Notes: generated by a model from the letters alone, not told the origin. DNA of 64,000 bases from Candidatus Proelusimicrobium volucris (GCA_944324665.1 CALUXD010000003.1:87510-151509), one strand, 5' to 3'; shown: positions 51,305-60,206, numbered from the stretch's first letter. Numbers and translations: made by a program.

Positions 51305-52164
51305 CTATCGGCAGTTTTGACGGTGTCCATTTGGGGCACAGACATTTGTTTGGTGTGCTTAAGGACTTGGCGGCGGAACACAAAATGAAGCCGCTTTTGC
51401 TGGTTTTCAATATTCCGCCAAAAGTGGTTATGGACGCGTCGCACGGCGTGCTTACCACCCTTGAGGAGAAAAAAAACCTGCTTAAAAAGAGCGGAATGAC
51501 GCGCGTTGAATTTCTGGATTTTAAAAAAATTAAGGCCTTGAGCAAAGAACGCTTTTTTGAAGTTCTGCTTAAGAAATACAATATGGGCGGGATTTTATGC
51601 GGAAAGGATTTCGCTTTCGGCAAAGATCGCGGCGGCAAGATAGATTTTATAAAGAAAGCCTGTTTGGAGAACGGTGTTATATTCGAAAGCTGTTCGTTTT
51701 TGGAAGCGGGAGGGGAGAAAGTTTCCTCCTCTTTGATAAGAAAGGCTTTAAAGGGCGGCGATATAGAGGCCGTTAATGAAATGCTCGGCTCCAGATACGA
51801 GGTTAGCGGGAAGATAGTAAAAGGGCGTCAGATGGGGCGCAAGATCGGGTTTCCTACCGCCAATATAGATTTTGATCCGCTTAAGATATTGCCGCGCGGC
51901 GTGTACGCCGTAAAGGCGAAGCTTGGCCGCAAGGAATATAACGGTGTATGCAATATCGGGCGCAGACCGACGGTGGAAGAAGGCGGTTTGCCCACTTGCG
52001 AAGTTCATATACTGGACTTTAACCGCGATATATACGGGCGGGAACTGACGGCGGAATTTATCGCCAAAATAAGGCCGGAGCGTAAATTCGGCACGCTTGG
52101 CGAACTTACCCAGCAAATAAATAGAGATTCAATATTGGCCTATAAGTTGCTTAAACATGTGTAA
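51286..52164 (+). CDS. ribF: Bifunctional riboflavin kinase / FAD synthetase
   Basis: 292 residues. FAD-synthetase domain with GSFDGVHLGHRHLF and SSSLIRKAL, then a riboflavin-kinase domain with GRQMGRKIGFPTANI and the late ELTAEFIAKIRPERKF. It makes FMN and FAD from riboflavin. GTG start inside truB with AGAGGAA upstream. It closes the rbfA operon. Confidence 0.94.
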   Translation: MVKNFIAIGSFDGVHLGHRHLFGVLKDLAAEHKMKPLLLVFNIPPKVVMDASHGVLTTLEEKKNLLKKSGMTRVEFLDFKKIKALSKERFFEVLLKKYNMGGILCGKDFAFGKDRGGKIDFIKKACLENGVIFESCSFLEAGGEKVSSSLIRKALKGGDIEAVNEMLGSRYEVSGKIVKGRQMGRKIGFPTANIDFDPLKILPRGVYAVKAKLGRKEYNGVCNIGRRPTVEEGGLPTCEVHILDFNRDIYGRELTAEFIAKIRPERKFGTLGELTQQINRDSILAYKLLKHV

Positions 52165-52211
52165 TTTTTTGTCGTTCTCGGTTACGGCGGGTGAATTTCG
52201 CCCAGTAAACC

Positions 52212-52240
52212 TTTACAAGTTTTTTAGTATTTGTTATAAT
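52212..52240 (+). promoter_or_regulatory. Promoter of tRNA-Met
   Basis: TTTACA (52212-52217), 17-base spacer, TATAAT (52235-52240), extended -10 with TG. The stretch TATTTGTTATAAT is shared with the tRNA-Lys promoter. Confidence 0.72.
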
Positions 52241-52249
52241 AAATAAGAC

Positions 52250-52326
52250 GTCACCGTAGCTCAGCTGGTTAGAGCGGGCGTTTCATAAGCGCCAGGTCGG
52301 TGGTTCAAGCCCACCCGGTGACACCA
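52250..52326 (+). tRNA. tRNA with CAT anticodon (elongator Met, or Ile2)
   Basis: 77 nt including encoded CCA. Acceptor GTCACCG/CGGTGAC is fully paired, so it is not initiator tRNA. Anticodon stem GGCGT/GCGCC with loop TTCATAA. A lysidine-modified tRNA-Ile2 also has CAT and cannot be excluded by eye. Confidence 0.9.
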
Positions 52327-52337
52327 TTTTTAATATT

Positions 52338-52361
52338 ACCCGCCATAAGGCGGGTTTTTTA
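52338..52361 (+). terminator. Terminator of tRNA-Met
   Basis: Stem ACCCGCC (52338-52344), loop ATAA, GGCGGGT, then TTTTT. Confidence 0.88.
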
Positions 52362-52475
52362 TTGGCAAGATACGGAGAAGTAGAACTCCAAGTCGGGAAA
52401 AAGCCGCTTTTTTAATTCCGCAAACGAGGAATGCCACAAACAATTGTTCCCGACGGCAAGGTAAAATAAAAAATA

Positions 52476-52504
52476 TTGACAAAACTCTCATACATAGTTA
52501 AAAT
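52476..52504 (+). promoter_or_regulatory. Promoter giving a leaderless transcript
   Basis: TTGACA consensus -35 (52476-52481), 17-base spacer, TAAAAT (52499-52504). The ATG of the next gene lies six bases after the -10, at the expected transcription start. Confidence 0.7.
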
Positions 52505-52510
52505 CTTAAT

Positions 52511-52762
52511 ATGGAAAAGATAATAAAATCATTTAAAGCTTCTTTTAGAAAAGGCATTATTTTCGGCCTGCTGGATATAGTATTCAGGCTGGTGGCATTG
52601 TTTATATGGTTTGCCACGGTAAAACTTTTATGCGTTTTCGTTTATGAGGCGCTTTTCCAGGAGCCGCTGTTTTCCGAAACGATATGGTGGTGTGTTTATT
52701 CTTTCTTGATGTTTATCACCGTTACGGCTTTGGCATACGAGGCCGTTTGGGACAGAGAATAA
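52511..52762 (+). CDS. Small membrane protein of unknown function
   Basis: 83 residues. Basic amphipathic N-terminus (MEKIIKSFKASFRKG) and two hydrophobic spans (GLLDIVFRLVALFIWFATV; TIWWCVYSFLMFITVTALA). The end (AYEAVWDRE) is faintly like the DUF2061 family ending, but this is not enough to name it. No Shine-Dalgarno sequence; the promoter predicts a leaderless mRNA. A terminator follows 17 bases after the stop. Confidence 0.65.
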   Translation: MEKIIKSFKASFRKGIIFGLLDIVFRLVALFIWFATVKLLCVFVYEALFQEPLFSETIWWCVYSFLMFITVTALAYEAVWDRE

Positions 52763-52778
52763 AATTTTCGACTCATAA

Positions 52779-52808
52779 AAACCCTCGGCGTCAAGCCGGG
52801 GGTTTTTT
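52779..52808 (+). terminator. Terminator of the small membrane protein gene
   Basis: 9-bp stem ACCCTCGGC/GCCGGGGGT with one T-G pair, loop GTCAA, then TTTTTT. Confidence 0.85.
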
Positions 52809-52991
52809 GTATCTTGTGCCCCCAGGGCATGCCGGGGCGATAAAGGTTTTGCCGTCGCCAAAAATAGAAGAACTCTTCTTGTTACTATAAATTGACTGTG
52901 CAGGCGGCAATCCGCTATACCCGTCACTTTTTGCTTTCGCTTAAGGAAAGAGAATCGTTGCTCAGAGGGGAGTATTTTAGTGCGGAAGAAT

Positions 52992-53029
52992 AATAAGCCC
53001 CGCGCTTAAAGCGTGGGGCTTATCGTTTT
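52992..53029. terminator. Terminator downstream of the acyl-CoA dehydrogenase gene
   Basis: 13-bp stem ATAAGCCCCGCGC/GCGTGGGGCTTAT (52993-53005 with 53011-53023). The plus-strand side has CGTTTTT. The minus side, which faces the acyl-CoA dehydrogenase gene, has only a broken T run (TTATTCTT), so direction is ambiguous. Confidence 0.6.
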
Positions 53030-53044
53030 TGAGGGGATAAGAAT

Positions 53045-54259
53045 CTAGCTCTCTTTTATTATAGAGGCCATAATCTCGTTTTTCTGGATATGGTTGGTGC
53101 CTTCGTAAATTTGGGTTACTTTGGCATCGCGGGCGAATTTCTCCAGCGGGAAATCGCGCGTATAGGCTATGCCTCCGCAAAGGTTTATGCAGCGGTCGGC
53201 CACTTGCATAGCGGTATCGGAACAGAACAGTTTTGCCATAGCGCTGTATTTCGTCCAGCGCGGGCCTTTAAGGTTTTTAAGCTCGTCGTGTACGGTGGTG
53301 TTGTTCTTTAAAGCGTTTTGCGATGCGGCCAAAAAGTCCTTATCCATTAAGGAAGTCAGTTTGAAAACCAAAGCTCTGCCTGCTTCCACTTTTGCGGTAA
53401 GTTCGGCCAGTTCGTGACCTATGCTTTGGAAGGATATTACAGGCTGGTCAAACTGTTTTCTTATCTTCAAATATTTTACCGCTTCGGACATAGCGCCTTG
53501 TGCTAAGCCCAAAGCCTGGGCAGCGATGCCGGGGCGGGAGTAGTCAAAAGTTTCCTGTACGATAAAAAGCCCCTTTCCTTCACCGCCCAGCAGGTTGGAA
53601 GCGGGTACTTTGCAATCTCTAAAAATCAAATCATAGGTGGGGTTTGTCCTAAGCCCCATTTTGCGTTCTTTCTTTCCGAAGGTAAAGCCCGGCGTTCCCT
53701 TTTCCACCACGATAAGCGATATTCCTCTTGCGCCTCTGGAGGGGTTTGTCGATACCGCGACGGTATAGAAATCTGCGGCCTCGCCCGTGGATATATAATG
53801 TTTTGAGCCGTTTAAAATATAATAGTCGCCTTCCTTCACGGCGGTGGTTTTTATGGAGGTTGCGTCAGATCCCGCCTGTGCCTCGGATAACGCGAAAGTC
53901 CATAGCTTTTTGCCCGAAGCCAAATCCGGCAGCCATTTAGCCCTTTGTTCCGGCGTCGCCCAGAAGAACATCGGCATACCGCCCAAAGCGCTTGTACCCG
54001 CGGGCAGCGCCAAACCAATGCATACTTTTGAAAGTTCTTCCAATACCAAAGCCAAAGCGTTTACGCCCAAGCCTTCGCCGCCGTATTCCTTGGGCAGCCA
54101 AAGCCCAAACAATTTTTGCGCCGCCATTGCTTCTACGGCTTCGGGGCAGAATTCTTCCTTTTCGTCGTATTTTGCCCTAAGCGGTTTAAATACTTCCAAA
54201 GCCAGTTTTTTTGCTCTTTCAACGGCTTCGCGTTCCGCTTCATTATTAAAATAGTTCAT
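53045..54259 (-). CDS. Acyl-CoA dehydrogenase
   Basis: 404 residues, three-domain flavoprotein. It has the FAD/substrate loop FALSEAQAGSDATSIKT, the second signature region (SIGHELAELTAKVEAGRALVF) and the catalytic Glu386 in IYEGTNHIQKNEI. Length and motifs fit the short/medium-chain or butyryl-CoA class. It would need ETF or a bifurcating partner, none of which is nearby. Start overlaps the glycosyltransferase stop by four bases, an odd pairing for a metabolic enzyme. Confidence 0.93.
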   Translation of the reverse strand: MNYFNNEAEREAVERAKKLALEVFKPLRAKYDEKEEFCPEAVEAMAAQKLFGLWLPKEYGGEGLGVNALALVLEELSKVCIGLALPAGTSALGGMPMFFWATPEQRAKWLPDLASGKKLWTFALSEAQAGSDATSIKTTAVKEGDYYILNGSKHYISTGEAADFYTVAVSTNPSRGARGISLIVVEKGTPGFTFGKKERKMGLRTNPTYDLIFRDCKVPASNLLGGEGKGLFIVQETFDYSRPGIAAQALGLAQGAMSEAVKYLKIRKQFDQPVISFQSIGHELAELTAKVEAGRALVFKLTSLMDKDFLAASQNALKNNTTVHDELKNLKGPRWTKYSAMAKLFCSDTAMQVADRCINLCGGIAYTRDFPLEKFARDAKVTQIYEGTNHIQKNEIMASIIKES

Positions 54260-55392
54260 CTTCGTCCTCCTAAATTCAGGTAAAGTTCGCGCTGTCGGTT
54301 AATCATATTTTTTATGTCGAAATCTTCCAAATCTTCTTCCTTGAAAGAAAAATCTTTCCTCTTTAGGGCTTTGATATGCCCTTGCGCCAAGGCTTTGTAA
54401 TCGCCGCGCTTTATTAAAAAACCGTTTTGCCCGTCTTTAAGTATTTCCTTTACGCCGCCGCTGTCATAACATATGGCGGGCACGTTCATGAATAGGGCCT
54501 CGGCCAATGCCATCGGCAGGCCTTCCCAAAGCGAACTGAGCGAAAACAGTTCAGATACGGCCAGCAATTGCTCAATATCCTTGCGGTGCCCCAAAAGTTT
54601 AAAATTGTTTTTAAGTTTATATCTGGCTATAAGTTTTGCGGCCGCTTTTTTTAGAGGGCCGGTGCCCGTATAGAGATATACGCAGCGCGGTTCCTTGCGG
54701 CATACTATCGCCGCGGCGCGTATCATATCCAGCGGGTTTTTCTGCGGTTTTAAGTTGGCCGTGCTGAGTATTATCCTGGCATTGGGTTTCAGGCCGAGCT
54801 CTTTTAGTTTGGCTTCTCTGTCAAAATCCTTAAAGTCCGCCCGCCGTTTGACTTCTACGCCCGCCCTTATAAGGCGGCATTGGGACGCTTTCGCGATTTT
54901 AAGCCTTAGGGCATTGTCCATATCTTCCCTGGATACGAAAACGAGGCGGTCGGTAAATCCCGCCAAGAGCTTTTCCGCCAAAATATAGAAATATTTTTGC
55001 GTCGTTTTTTGCCCTTCATAAAAGGAAAAGCCGTGAACGGTATGCACTATCTTCGGCCTTTTGATTAAAGAGGCTGCCGCCAGTCTGCCCAATATGCCCG
55101 CCTTGGAAGAATTGGTGTGTACTATGTCGGGGCGGATATTCTTTAGCCTTTTGCGTATTTGGAAAAACGCTTTTATGTCCTTTACGGGCGATATTTCCCG
55201 CACCATATCTGGTATAAAGAAAATGGATTTGATGGTTTTCTTGGCGGTTTTATCCAAAAATCCGCCCTTGCCGCATAAAAGATAGGTTTTGAAAGGCGGG
55301 CGATTGATATTTTTTACGCTGTAAAGCACGCTCTTTTGCGCGCCGCCCAATTCCAGTTTGGTTATTATAAAAGCGATTTTCTTATTTGCCAT
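54256..55392 (-). CDS. Family 4 glycosyltransferase
   Basis: 378 residues from the ATG giving MANKKIAFIITKLELGGAQK; the frame extends further upstream inside the neighbouring gene. GT-B fold: the N-terminal GGAQKSVLYSV loop is typical of GT4, and the C-terminal half has the nucleotide-sugar pattern LLGHRKDIEQLLAVSELFSLSSLWEGLPMALAEALFM (split) with the EGLP-x5-E motif. Transfers a sugar in surface glycan synthesis. Overlaps both neighbours. Confidence 0.88.
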   Translation of the reverse strand: MANKKIAFIITKLELGGAQKSVLYSVKNINRPPFKTYLLCGKGGFLDKTAKKTIKSIFFIPDMVREISPVKDIKAFFQIRKRLKNIRPDIVHTNSSKAGILGRLAAASLIKRPKIVHTVHGFSFYEGQKTTQKYFYILAEKLLAGFTDRLVFVSREDMDNALRLKIAKASQCRLIRAGVEVKRRADFKDFDREAKLKELGLKPNARIILSTANLKPQKNPLDMIRAAAIVCRKEPRCVYLYTGTGPLKKAAAKLIARYKLKNNFKLLGHRKDIEQLLAVSELFSLSSLWEGLPMALAEALFMNVPAICYDSGGVKEILKDGQNGFLIKRGDYKALAQGHIKALKRKDFSFKEEDLEDFDIKNMINRQRELYLNLGGRR

Positions 55393-57596
55393 TTTTCCGT
55401 TATTTCCAAGTCGGGGTAATAATATTTTATGATTTCCTGCGAGGTTTTCCCTTCGCGCGCCAGGCCGAAGGCGCCGTCTATGCATAAGCCTTTGCCGGCG
55501 CCGCTGTCGCTGCCGAGCAGCAGAATGTCTTTCTTAAACGGCACGAAGGTAAAGAACGGCGATCTTAAAGTGCCCGCGGCTATGATGAAATTGGCCTCGT
55601 CAAAATCCGTTTCCACGCTTTTTTTACTGCCGACAAACCGCATAGCCTTTACCCTTCCGTAAGGCGTCGTTTGGGCGGGTTCGAAATATTTTAAGGAACC
55701 GATGTCGTATTTCTGTTTAAGGCGTGCTTCTATTTCCTTTAATGGCATCAGGTATATCCATTTTGTCGAAGACCACAAAGTAGGGTCTTGCGGTGCGGAG
55801 AAAAGGTCTTTGGGTGGGTTTGAAAGCATATATTTAAACAGATTGACGGGCGAGAAGTTGTAATTCCTATTCTCTTGAGTGTTCTTTGTCCCGTCTTCGC
55901 TTGCCCAAGAGCAGGATTTATATATTTCCGCCTGCGCCAGAAGGGGGAGATCACCTTCTTTGGCGGGCTGCGCCAAAACTTGGTTTTCCGTATTTTTCGC
56001 CGCGTCCCGCACATAGCGAGATTCCATATTTACGCCGCCGTAATTTATGCGGGGGGAATTATCTGGAATGTCAAAAAGCTCATTTCCACCGGCGGATAAG
56101 TGCCAAACCAAGGCCGTTCTTAAGGCCAGAGCCGAGGCTTCTAAAGCGGCGGGCGTCTTTATGCCGCGCGTCATGGACATTAGCAAAGCGGGGATTACGT
56201 CTTCCAAATAAGTGTAATTGACCAGCACCATTCCTTGCTCTACGGGTATTACAAGCAAACTGCCTTTAAGTTCTTTGTCGCCCAAATTAGCCGCGAAGAT
56301 ATTTTCCGCCTTGGCGTCTTTGACGATAAAGGAATAGCCCTCTTTCTTTAGGCTGATTACGAAAGGCCTCTTCGTCGAAAAATCCGCCGCGCCCCATTTG
56401 TTCTGTATGTGTATGCCTTTATGCTCTTTATCGAAGGTTATGGCTTTGGGGGTATAGGCTTCGCCCGAGATCACTTCGCCCATCAGATCGTCCTTTATGA
56501 CGAAATCCGCCCCCGGCATAAGATTAAAACTGGTTATAGGCGTCAGCTGCGCCTGATAGTTGGAGAACAATCCTATCCTTATCTGCCTGGAATTAGAGAG
56601 AGAGGGCCGTTTGGTGTATATCTCGGAAAGTTTAGTGTAGAATAAATAATTTTCCGGCGCGTATGGCAGATATTTGGATAGTTTTTTAAGCCTTTTTGCG
56701 CTGGTTTTGTCGCCATTGTCCAATATGTACAAACTGGCGTAGCTCTGCCATGCGGGTATGCGATGTTTTAGTTTATATTGAATATCGGCCTGATATTTTT
56801 GCGCCATATAATTATTGGAATCGTGCGCCAAGGCTTGTTCTATAAGGGCGGAGGCGGCCTTTTTATCCTTGCCCGATAGTCTTGCCATTAAATAGGCTGC
56901 GTGCGATATCACGTAAGGATCTGTACCGTAGAGGTTTTGCAGTATTTCCATTGATTTTTCGGCTTTATCCGCGTTGAAATAGGCCTGAGCCATCGCTAGC
57001 TTGGCGGAAGATATATATTCAAAATCGGCAGTTAAAAAGGGAAGTTGGTCATATTCTTTTTGCGCTTCTTTTATTTTGCCTTGCGCGGCGTATATCCAAA
57101 TCCTCAATAACTGGGCGAAAGGATAGTTCGGGTTCAAGGTTAAAGACAAATCCGATAATTTAAGCGCTTGTTTATATTCCGCCCTTTGCAGATGTATTAT
57201 CAAAGCGTTTAAAGCTGCTTCCACTCTTATTTCCGGCATAAGGCCTTCGTTTTGGGACAGTTCGGTATAAAGTGTTAAGGCCTCTTGGCTTTTGCCTTGG
57301 CTATATAAAGTGTTCGCTTGGGAAATTTGCGGATAAATATTATATTCGATAACGGTTTTGGTTATGATATTGTCGTTTAGTTTTACGTCGGGCAGATGCT
57401 TTACGGCCATTATGTTTTGCGAAGGCTCTGTGCTTTCGGGCTGTGCCTGCGGGGTGATATCTTCTTGTTGGGTGTCTTCGGTTTTTACGGTCAGGGCGGA
57501 ATTGCCCGCCATATAATCGTTGAGGCTTTGCCCGAAAGATATAAGCGGCAGGGCCGCAAAAACAGCTAGGAGTATAATATTTCTAATAATTCTCAT
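55365..57596 (-). CDS. TPR plus degenerate SpoIID/LytB-domain exported protein
   Basis: 743 residues. Signal peptide (NIILLAVFAALPLISFGQ), TPR solenoid over about 85-320, then a SpoIID-like domain from about 395. The latter keeps the family's framework: VNYTYLEDVIPALLMSM, LEASALALRTALVWHL, and at the end GLCIDGAFGLAREGKTSQEIIKYYYPDLEI (split). The catalytic Glu of the PxEM motif is Leu (PALLM, 469-473), and the GHGVG element reads GAGKG (699-703). SpoIID cleaves denuded peptidoglycan glycans; this copy has probably lost catalysis and may only bind peptidoglycan. Confidence 0.78.
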   Translation of the reverse strand: MRIIRNIILLAVFAALPLISFGQSLNDYMAGNSALTVKTEDTQQEDITPQAQPESTEPSQNIMAVKHLPDVKLNDNIITKTVIEYNIYPQISQANTLYSQGKSQEALTLYTELSQNEGLMPEIRVEAALNALIIHLQRAEYKQALKLSDLSLTLNPNYPFAQLLRIWIYAAQGKIKEAQKEYDQLPFLTADFEYISSAKLAMAQAYFNADKAEKSMEILQNLYGTDPYVISHAAYLMARLSGKDKKAASALIEQALAHDSNNYMAQKYQADIQYKLKHRIPAWQSYASLYILDNGDKTSAKRLKKLSKYLPYAPENYLFYTKLSEIYTKRPSLSNSRQIRIGLFSNYQAQLTPITSFNLMPGADFVIKDDLMGEVISGEAYTPKAITFDKEHKGIHIQNKWGAADFSTKRPFVISLKKEGYSFIVKDAKAENIFAANLGDKELKGSLLVIPVEQGMVLVNYTYLEDVIPALLMSMTRGIKTPAALEASALALRTALVWHLSAGGNELFDIPDNSPRINYGGVNMESRYVRDAAKNTENQVLAQPAKEGDLPLLAQAEIYKSCSWASEDGTKNTQENRNYNFSPVNLFKYMLSNPPKDLFSAPQDPTLWSSTKWIYLMPLKEIEARLKQKYDIGSLKYFEPAQTTPYGRVKAMRFVGSKKSVETDFDEANFIIAAGTLRSPFFTFVPFKKDILLLGSDSGAGKGLCIDGAFGLAREGKTSQEIIKYYYPDLEITEKWQIRKSLL

Positions 57597-57759
57597 AATA
57601 TAATTATACCAACTTAAAGCGTGCGGCGCAGAACCTCCGGCACTGTTTGCTTGCTCCCGACGGAAAAAAGCCTGTTATGCGTATGTGACAAAAAAACTAT
57701 TATATGTTATGCCCAGTATAAGGGCGTATATTATTCGTTTTGATTACCCTTTTTATTTA

Positions 57760-57789
57760 TTGATTTTTAAAATTAGTTTTTTGTATAAA
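57760..57789 (+). promoter_or_regulatory. Promoter giving a leaderless transcript
   Basis: TTGATT (57760-57765), 18-base spacer, TATAAA (57784-57789). The ATG follows eight bases after the -10 without any Shine-Dalgarno sequence. Confidence 0.55.
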
Positions 57790-57797
57790 TATTAAGT

Positions 57798-58283
57798 ATG
57801 ATTAACAAAAGAAAAGAAAAATTTATTATTGGTATTATTCTTGTCATCGTCGGCGTTATGATTATGATTTCTACGCTGACTTCGGGCGTATTTTATTCCA
57901 AAATTACTTTAAACAGCGTTGATAATGCCGTTTACGTGAGCGGTATCGGCGGGCAGAAGAAAATAGCGCCTCTTGTGCAGGCCCGTTCTTTTAAAATGAA
58001 AACCAATTATAAAAAGGGATTTTTTTCAGCACAGGGCAGTTTGTGTTATAATTTGGAAATGACAAAAGCCGATGGCGAAAAAGAAGAGATCTTCCCTTTT
58101 TGCGTTGCCAGCTCAGAGAAAATGAAATCCATAGCCAAAAAGGCTTCCTCTTTTTTGGAAAATCCCAAAGGCTTTGTTTTTAGCGCGGGAGTATTTTCCT
58201 TAAATAATCTAATTTTGTTTTTTGTAGCGCTCTTTGCCGTTTTGGTGGGAGCATCTCAAATAAGCTCCGCAAGGAAAATGTAA
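57798..58283 (+). CDS. Two-span membrane protein of unknown function
   Basis: 161 residues. Basic start (MINKRKEK), membrane helix about 9-31 (FIIGIILVIVGVMIMISTLT), a roughly 95-residue extracytoplasmic domain with one Cys pair (SLCYNLEM, FPFCVASS), a second helix about 132-152, and a short basic tail. No family recognised. Leaderless by promoter position; followed by a terminator. Confidence 0.65.
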   Translation: MINKRKEKFIIGIILVIVGVMIMISTLTSGVFYSKITLNSVDNAVYVSGIGGQKKIAPLVQARSFKMKTNYKKGFFSAQGSLCYNLEMTKADGEKEEIFPFCVASSEKMKSIAKKASSFLENPKGFVFSAGVFSLNNLILFFVALFAVLVGASQISSARKM

Positions 58284-58302
58284 TTTTTTGTTACTTGAAT
58301 AC

Positions 58303-58336
58303 AAAAGGCCGAAGAAAAATCTTCGGCCTTTTTTGT
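58303..58336 (+). terminator. Terminator after the two-span membrane protein
   Basis: 12-bp stem AAAAGGCCGAAG/CTTCGGCCTTTT with loop AAAAAT and T run. Confidence 0.88.
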
Positions 58337-58407
58337 TTCTAATTTAAAGCATATATAAGGCTTTGCCAAAAACGCTTGATATCGCACATCTCGTTTGACG
58401 GGCATTA

Positions 58408-59583
58408 TTATTGTTTTAAAGCGTTAAGAAGCGTGTTTTTTATTCTTAAAAGCCCTTCTTTTAAAGTTTCTTTAGGGCAGGCGAAATTTATTCTTATAAA
58501 ACCTTCGCCCTCTTTACCGTAAATGGCGCCGGGGTTAATCCTTACGCCGTTTTTAAGCATAAGGTCCGATACTTCCTGCGAGGTTTTACCCAATATTGAA
58601 CAATCCACCCACGCCAGATAGGTTCCCTCAAGCGGGGCAACGGGGAATTGCGGCAGCTGGGTTTGAAAAAACTCCTTAAGCATAAGATAGTTTTCGTTAA
58701 GGTAAAGATTTAATTGGTCAAGCCAATCCCCGCATTGATTATAGGCTGCCGTCAATGCGTCAATGCCGAACGGGCCTATCATTGATACTTCGTTTTCGTG
58801 GAGGGCTTTTTCTATTTTTGCACGTACGGTTTTGTCCGCTGCAAAAATGTTGGCGCATTGAAGGCCAGCCAAATTAAAAGCCTTACTTGGCGAGGCGCAA
58901 GTAACGCTGTTTAATAAAAACTCCTCGCTTATCGACGCAAAGGGGGTATAGATAAAACCCGGACGGATAAGTTCACAATGTATCTCGTCTGCTATTACAA
59001 ATACTTTGTTGTCCAGGCAGATGCGGCCGATTTTTTCCAGCTCGGACCGGCTCCATACTCTGCCGACGGGGTTATGCGGATTGCACAATATCATCAGCCT
59101 TACTTTCGGGTCGGCCGCTTTGCGAGCCAAATCCTCAAAATCTATGGAGTAACAGCCGTTTTTGCGTATCAAAGCATTGCTTTGTATGGCGCAGCCGTTA
59201 TTAAGTACGGAAGAAAAAAAGCAATTGTATACCGGCGTTTGGAAAAGAACTTTATCGCCGCTTTGCGCCAAAGCTTTTATTATGGCCGTCAAAGCCGCCA
59301 CCACACCGGTAACGGGCAAAATCCAGCCTGGGCGCAGCTTAAGGCAGTGGCGACCTTCAAACCATTTGACTATCGCCTCATAATAAGAGGACGAAGGTTC
59401 GCTGTATCCGAACACCCCGTGCCCCAAACGCTTTTGCAAAGCCGCTATTATCGGCGGAGCCGCTTTAAAATCCATATCGGCGACCCAAAGCGGTATCATT
59501 TTCTCATCGGAGGTAAAATCCCACTTTACGCTTTGCGTAGAGCGTCTGGAAACAATGGTGTCAAAATCGTATTTGCTAGGCAT
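58408..59583 (-). CDS. PatB/MalY-type aminotransferase (C-S lyase)
   Basis: 391 residues. Fold-type I PLP enzyme of the MalY/PatB branch. WVADMDFKAAPPI and YGYSEPSS-like FGYSEPSSSYYE near the start, CNPHNPVGRVWS, ADEIHCELI, and PLP Lys234 in SPSKAFNLAG. Typically a cystathionine beta-lyase or cysteine desulfhydrase. Its start shares one base with the deaminase stop upstream (TAATG), so the pair is coupled. Confidence 0.92.
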   Translation of the reverse strand: MPSKYDFDTIVSRRSTQSVKWDFTSDEKMIPLWVADMDFKAAPPIIAALQKRLGHGVFGYSEPSSSYYEAIVKWFEGRHCLKLRPGWILPVTGVVAALTAIIKALAQSGDKVLFQTPVYNCFFSSVLNNGCAIQSNALIRKNGCYSIDFEDLARKAADPKVRLMILCNPHNPVGRVWSRSELEKIGRICLDNKVFVIADEIHCELIRPGFIYTPFASISEEFLLNSVTCASPSKAFNLAGLQCANIFAADKTVRAKIEKALHENEVSMIGPFGIDALTAAYNQCGDWLDQLNLYLNENYLMLKEFFQTQLPQFPVAPLEGTYLAWVDCSILGKTSQEVSDLMLKNGVRINPGAIYGKEGEGFIRINFACPKETLKEGLLRIKNTLLNALKQ

Positions 59584-60125
59584 TATTTGCCTCTTTGACA
59601 GGAGGGTTTATACACCTCTTTACCTTTGGCTATATAATCTTTGAGGACTTTTTTGCCCGCTTCAGGCTCTATTTCCCCATAGACCTCTATTCCGCGTTTG
59701 GCGAAAGCCTCAAACCACCCCGGCTTAAAGCCTTCGTCAAAGCCTGTTATAGCTTCAACGTCGGAGGAGTTTACTCCGTAGAAAATTCTCTTTATCCCGC
59801 TCCACATTATCGCGCCCATGCACATTACGCAAGGCTCTGCCGTGACGTATATGGAAAGATTATACGGGGCCAAATCATAAGTTTTTAATTTCTCGTGCGC
59901 TTGCCTTATGGTATTTACTTCCGCGTGGTTAAGGCAGCATTGTTCTTGCGCGACGCTGTTGGCGCGTTTGGCGACCAAATTGCCTTTATCGTCATATATC
60001 GCGGCGAGGAACGGCCCGTAACCTTTATCCGTCAAAAGGGCGGTTTCCGCTTGTAAATCAAGTATTATTTTTTTTGCTCTTTCGAGCTCCTCCTGCGGAA
60101 GGTCGGTTTTGGTATTCTTTATCAT
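59583..60125 (-). CDS. Nucleoside/guanine deaminase-like zinc enzyme
   Basis: 180 residues of the CDA/TadA superfamily. Zinc ligands H67 with proton-shuttle E69 (NHAEVNTI) and C99/C102 (AEPCVMCMGA). The RIFYGVNSSDVEAITGFDEG tail and C-terminal extension resemble guanine deaminase GuaD more than tRNA deaminase TadA; substrate not certain. Transcribed with the PatB gene. An extended -10 promoter lies 82 bases upstream. Confidence 0.87.
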   Translation of the reverse strand: MIKNTKTDLPQEELERAKKIILDLQAETALLTDKGYGPFLAAIYDDKGNLVAKRANSVAQEQCCLNHAEVNTIRQAHEKLKTYDLAPYNLSIYVTAEPCVMCMGAIMWSGIKRIFYGVNSSDVEAITGFDEGFKPGWFEAFAKRGIEVYGEIEPEAGKKVLKDYIAKGKEVYKPSCQRGK

Positions 60126-60206
60126 ATAAATCCTTTTGAGAAAAGTTCCCGCGCGATAAAGTCATCGGCGCGGAAAGTGTTTTTTGTTGAGATTGCTCTT
60201 ATTATG

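Noticed and set aside
52871..52973. 33-codon frame TTG...TAA (TVQAAIRYTRHFLLSLKE)
   Set aside because: Composition is protein-like but there is no RBS, no upstream promoter distinct from the terminator region, and no recognised homology; insufficient support.
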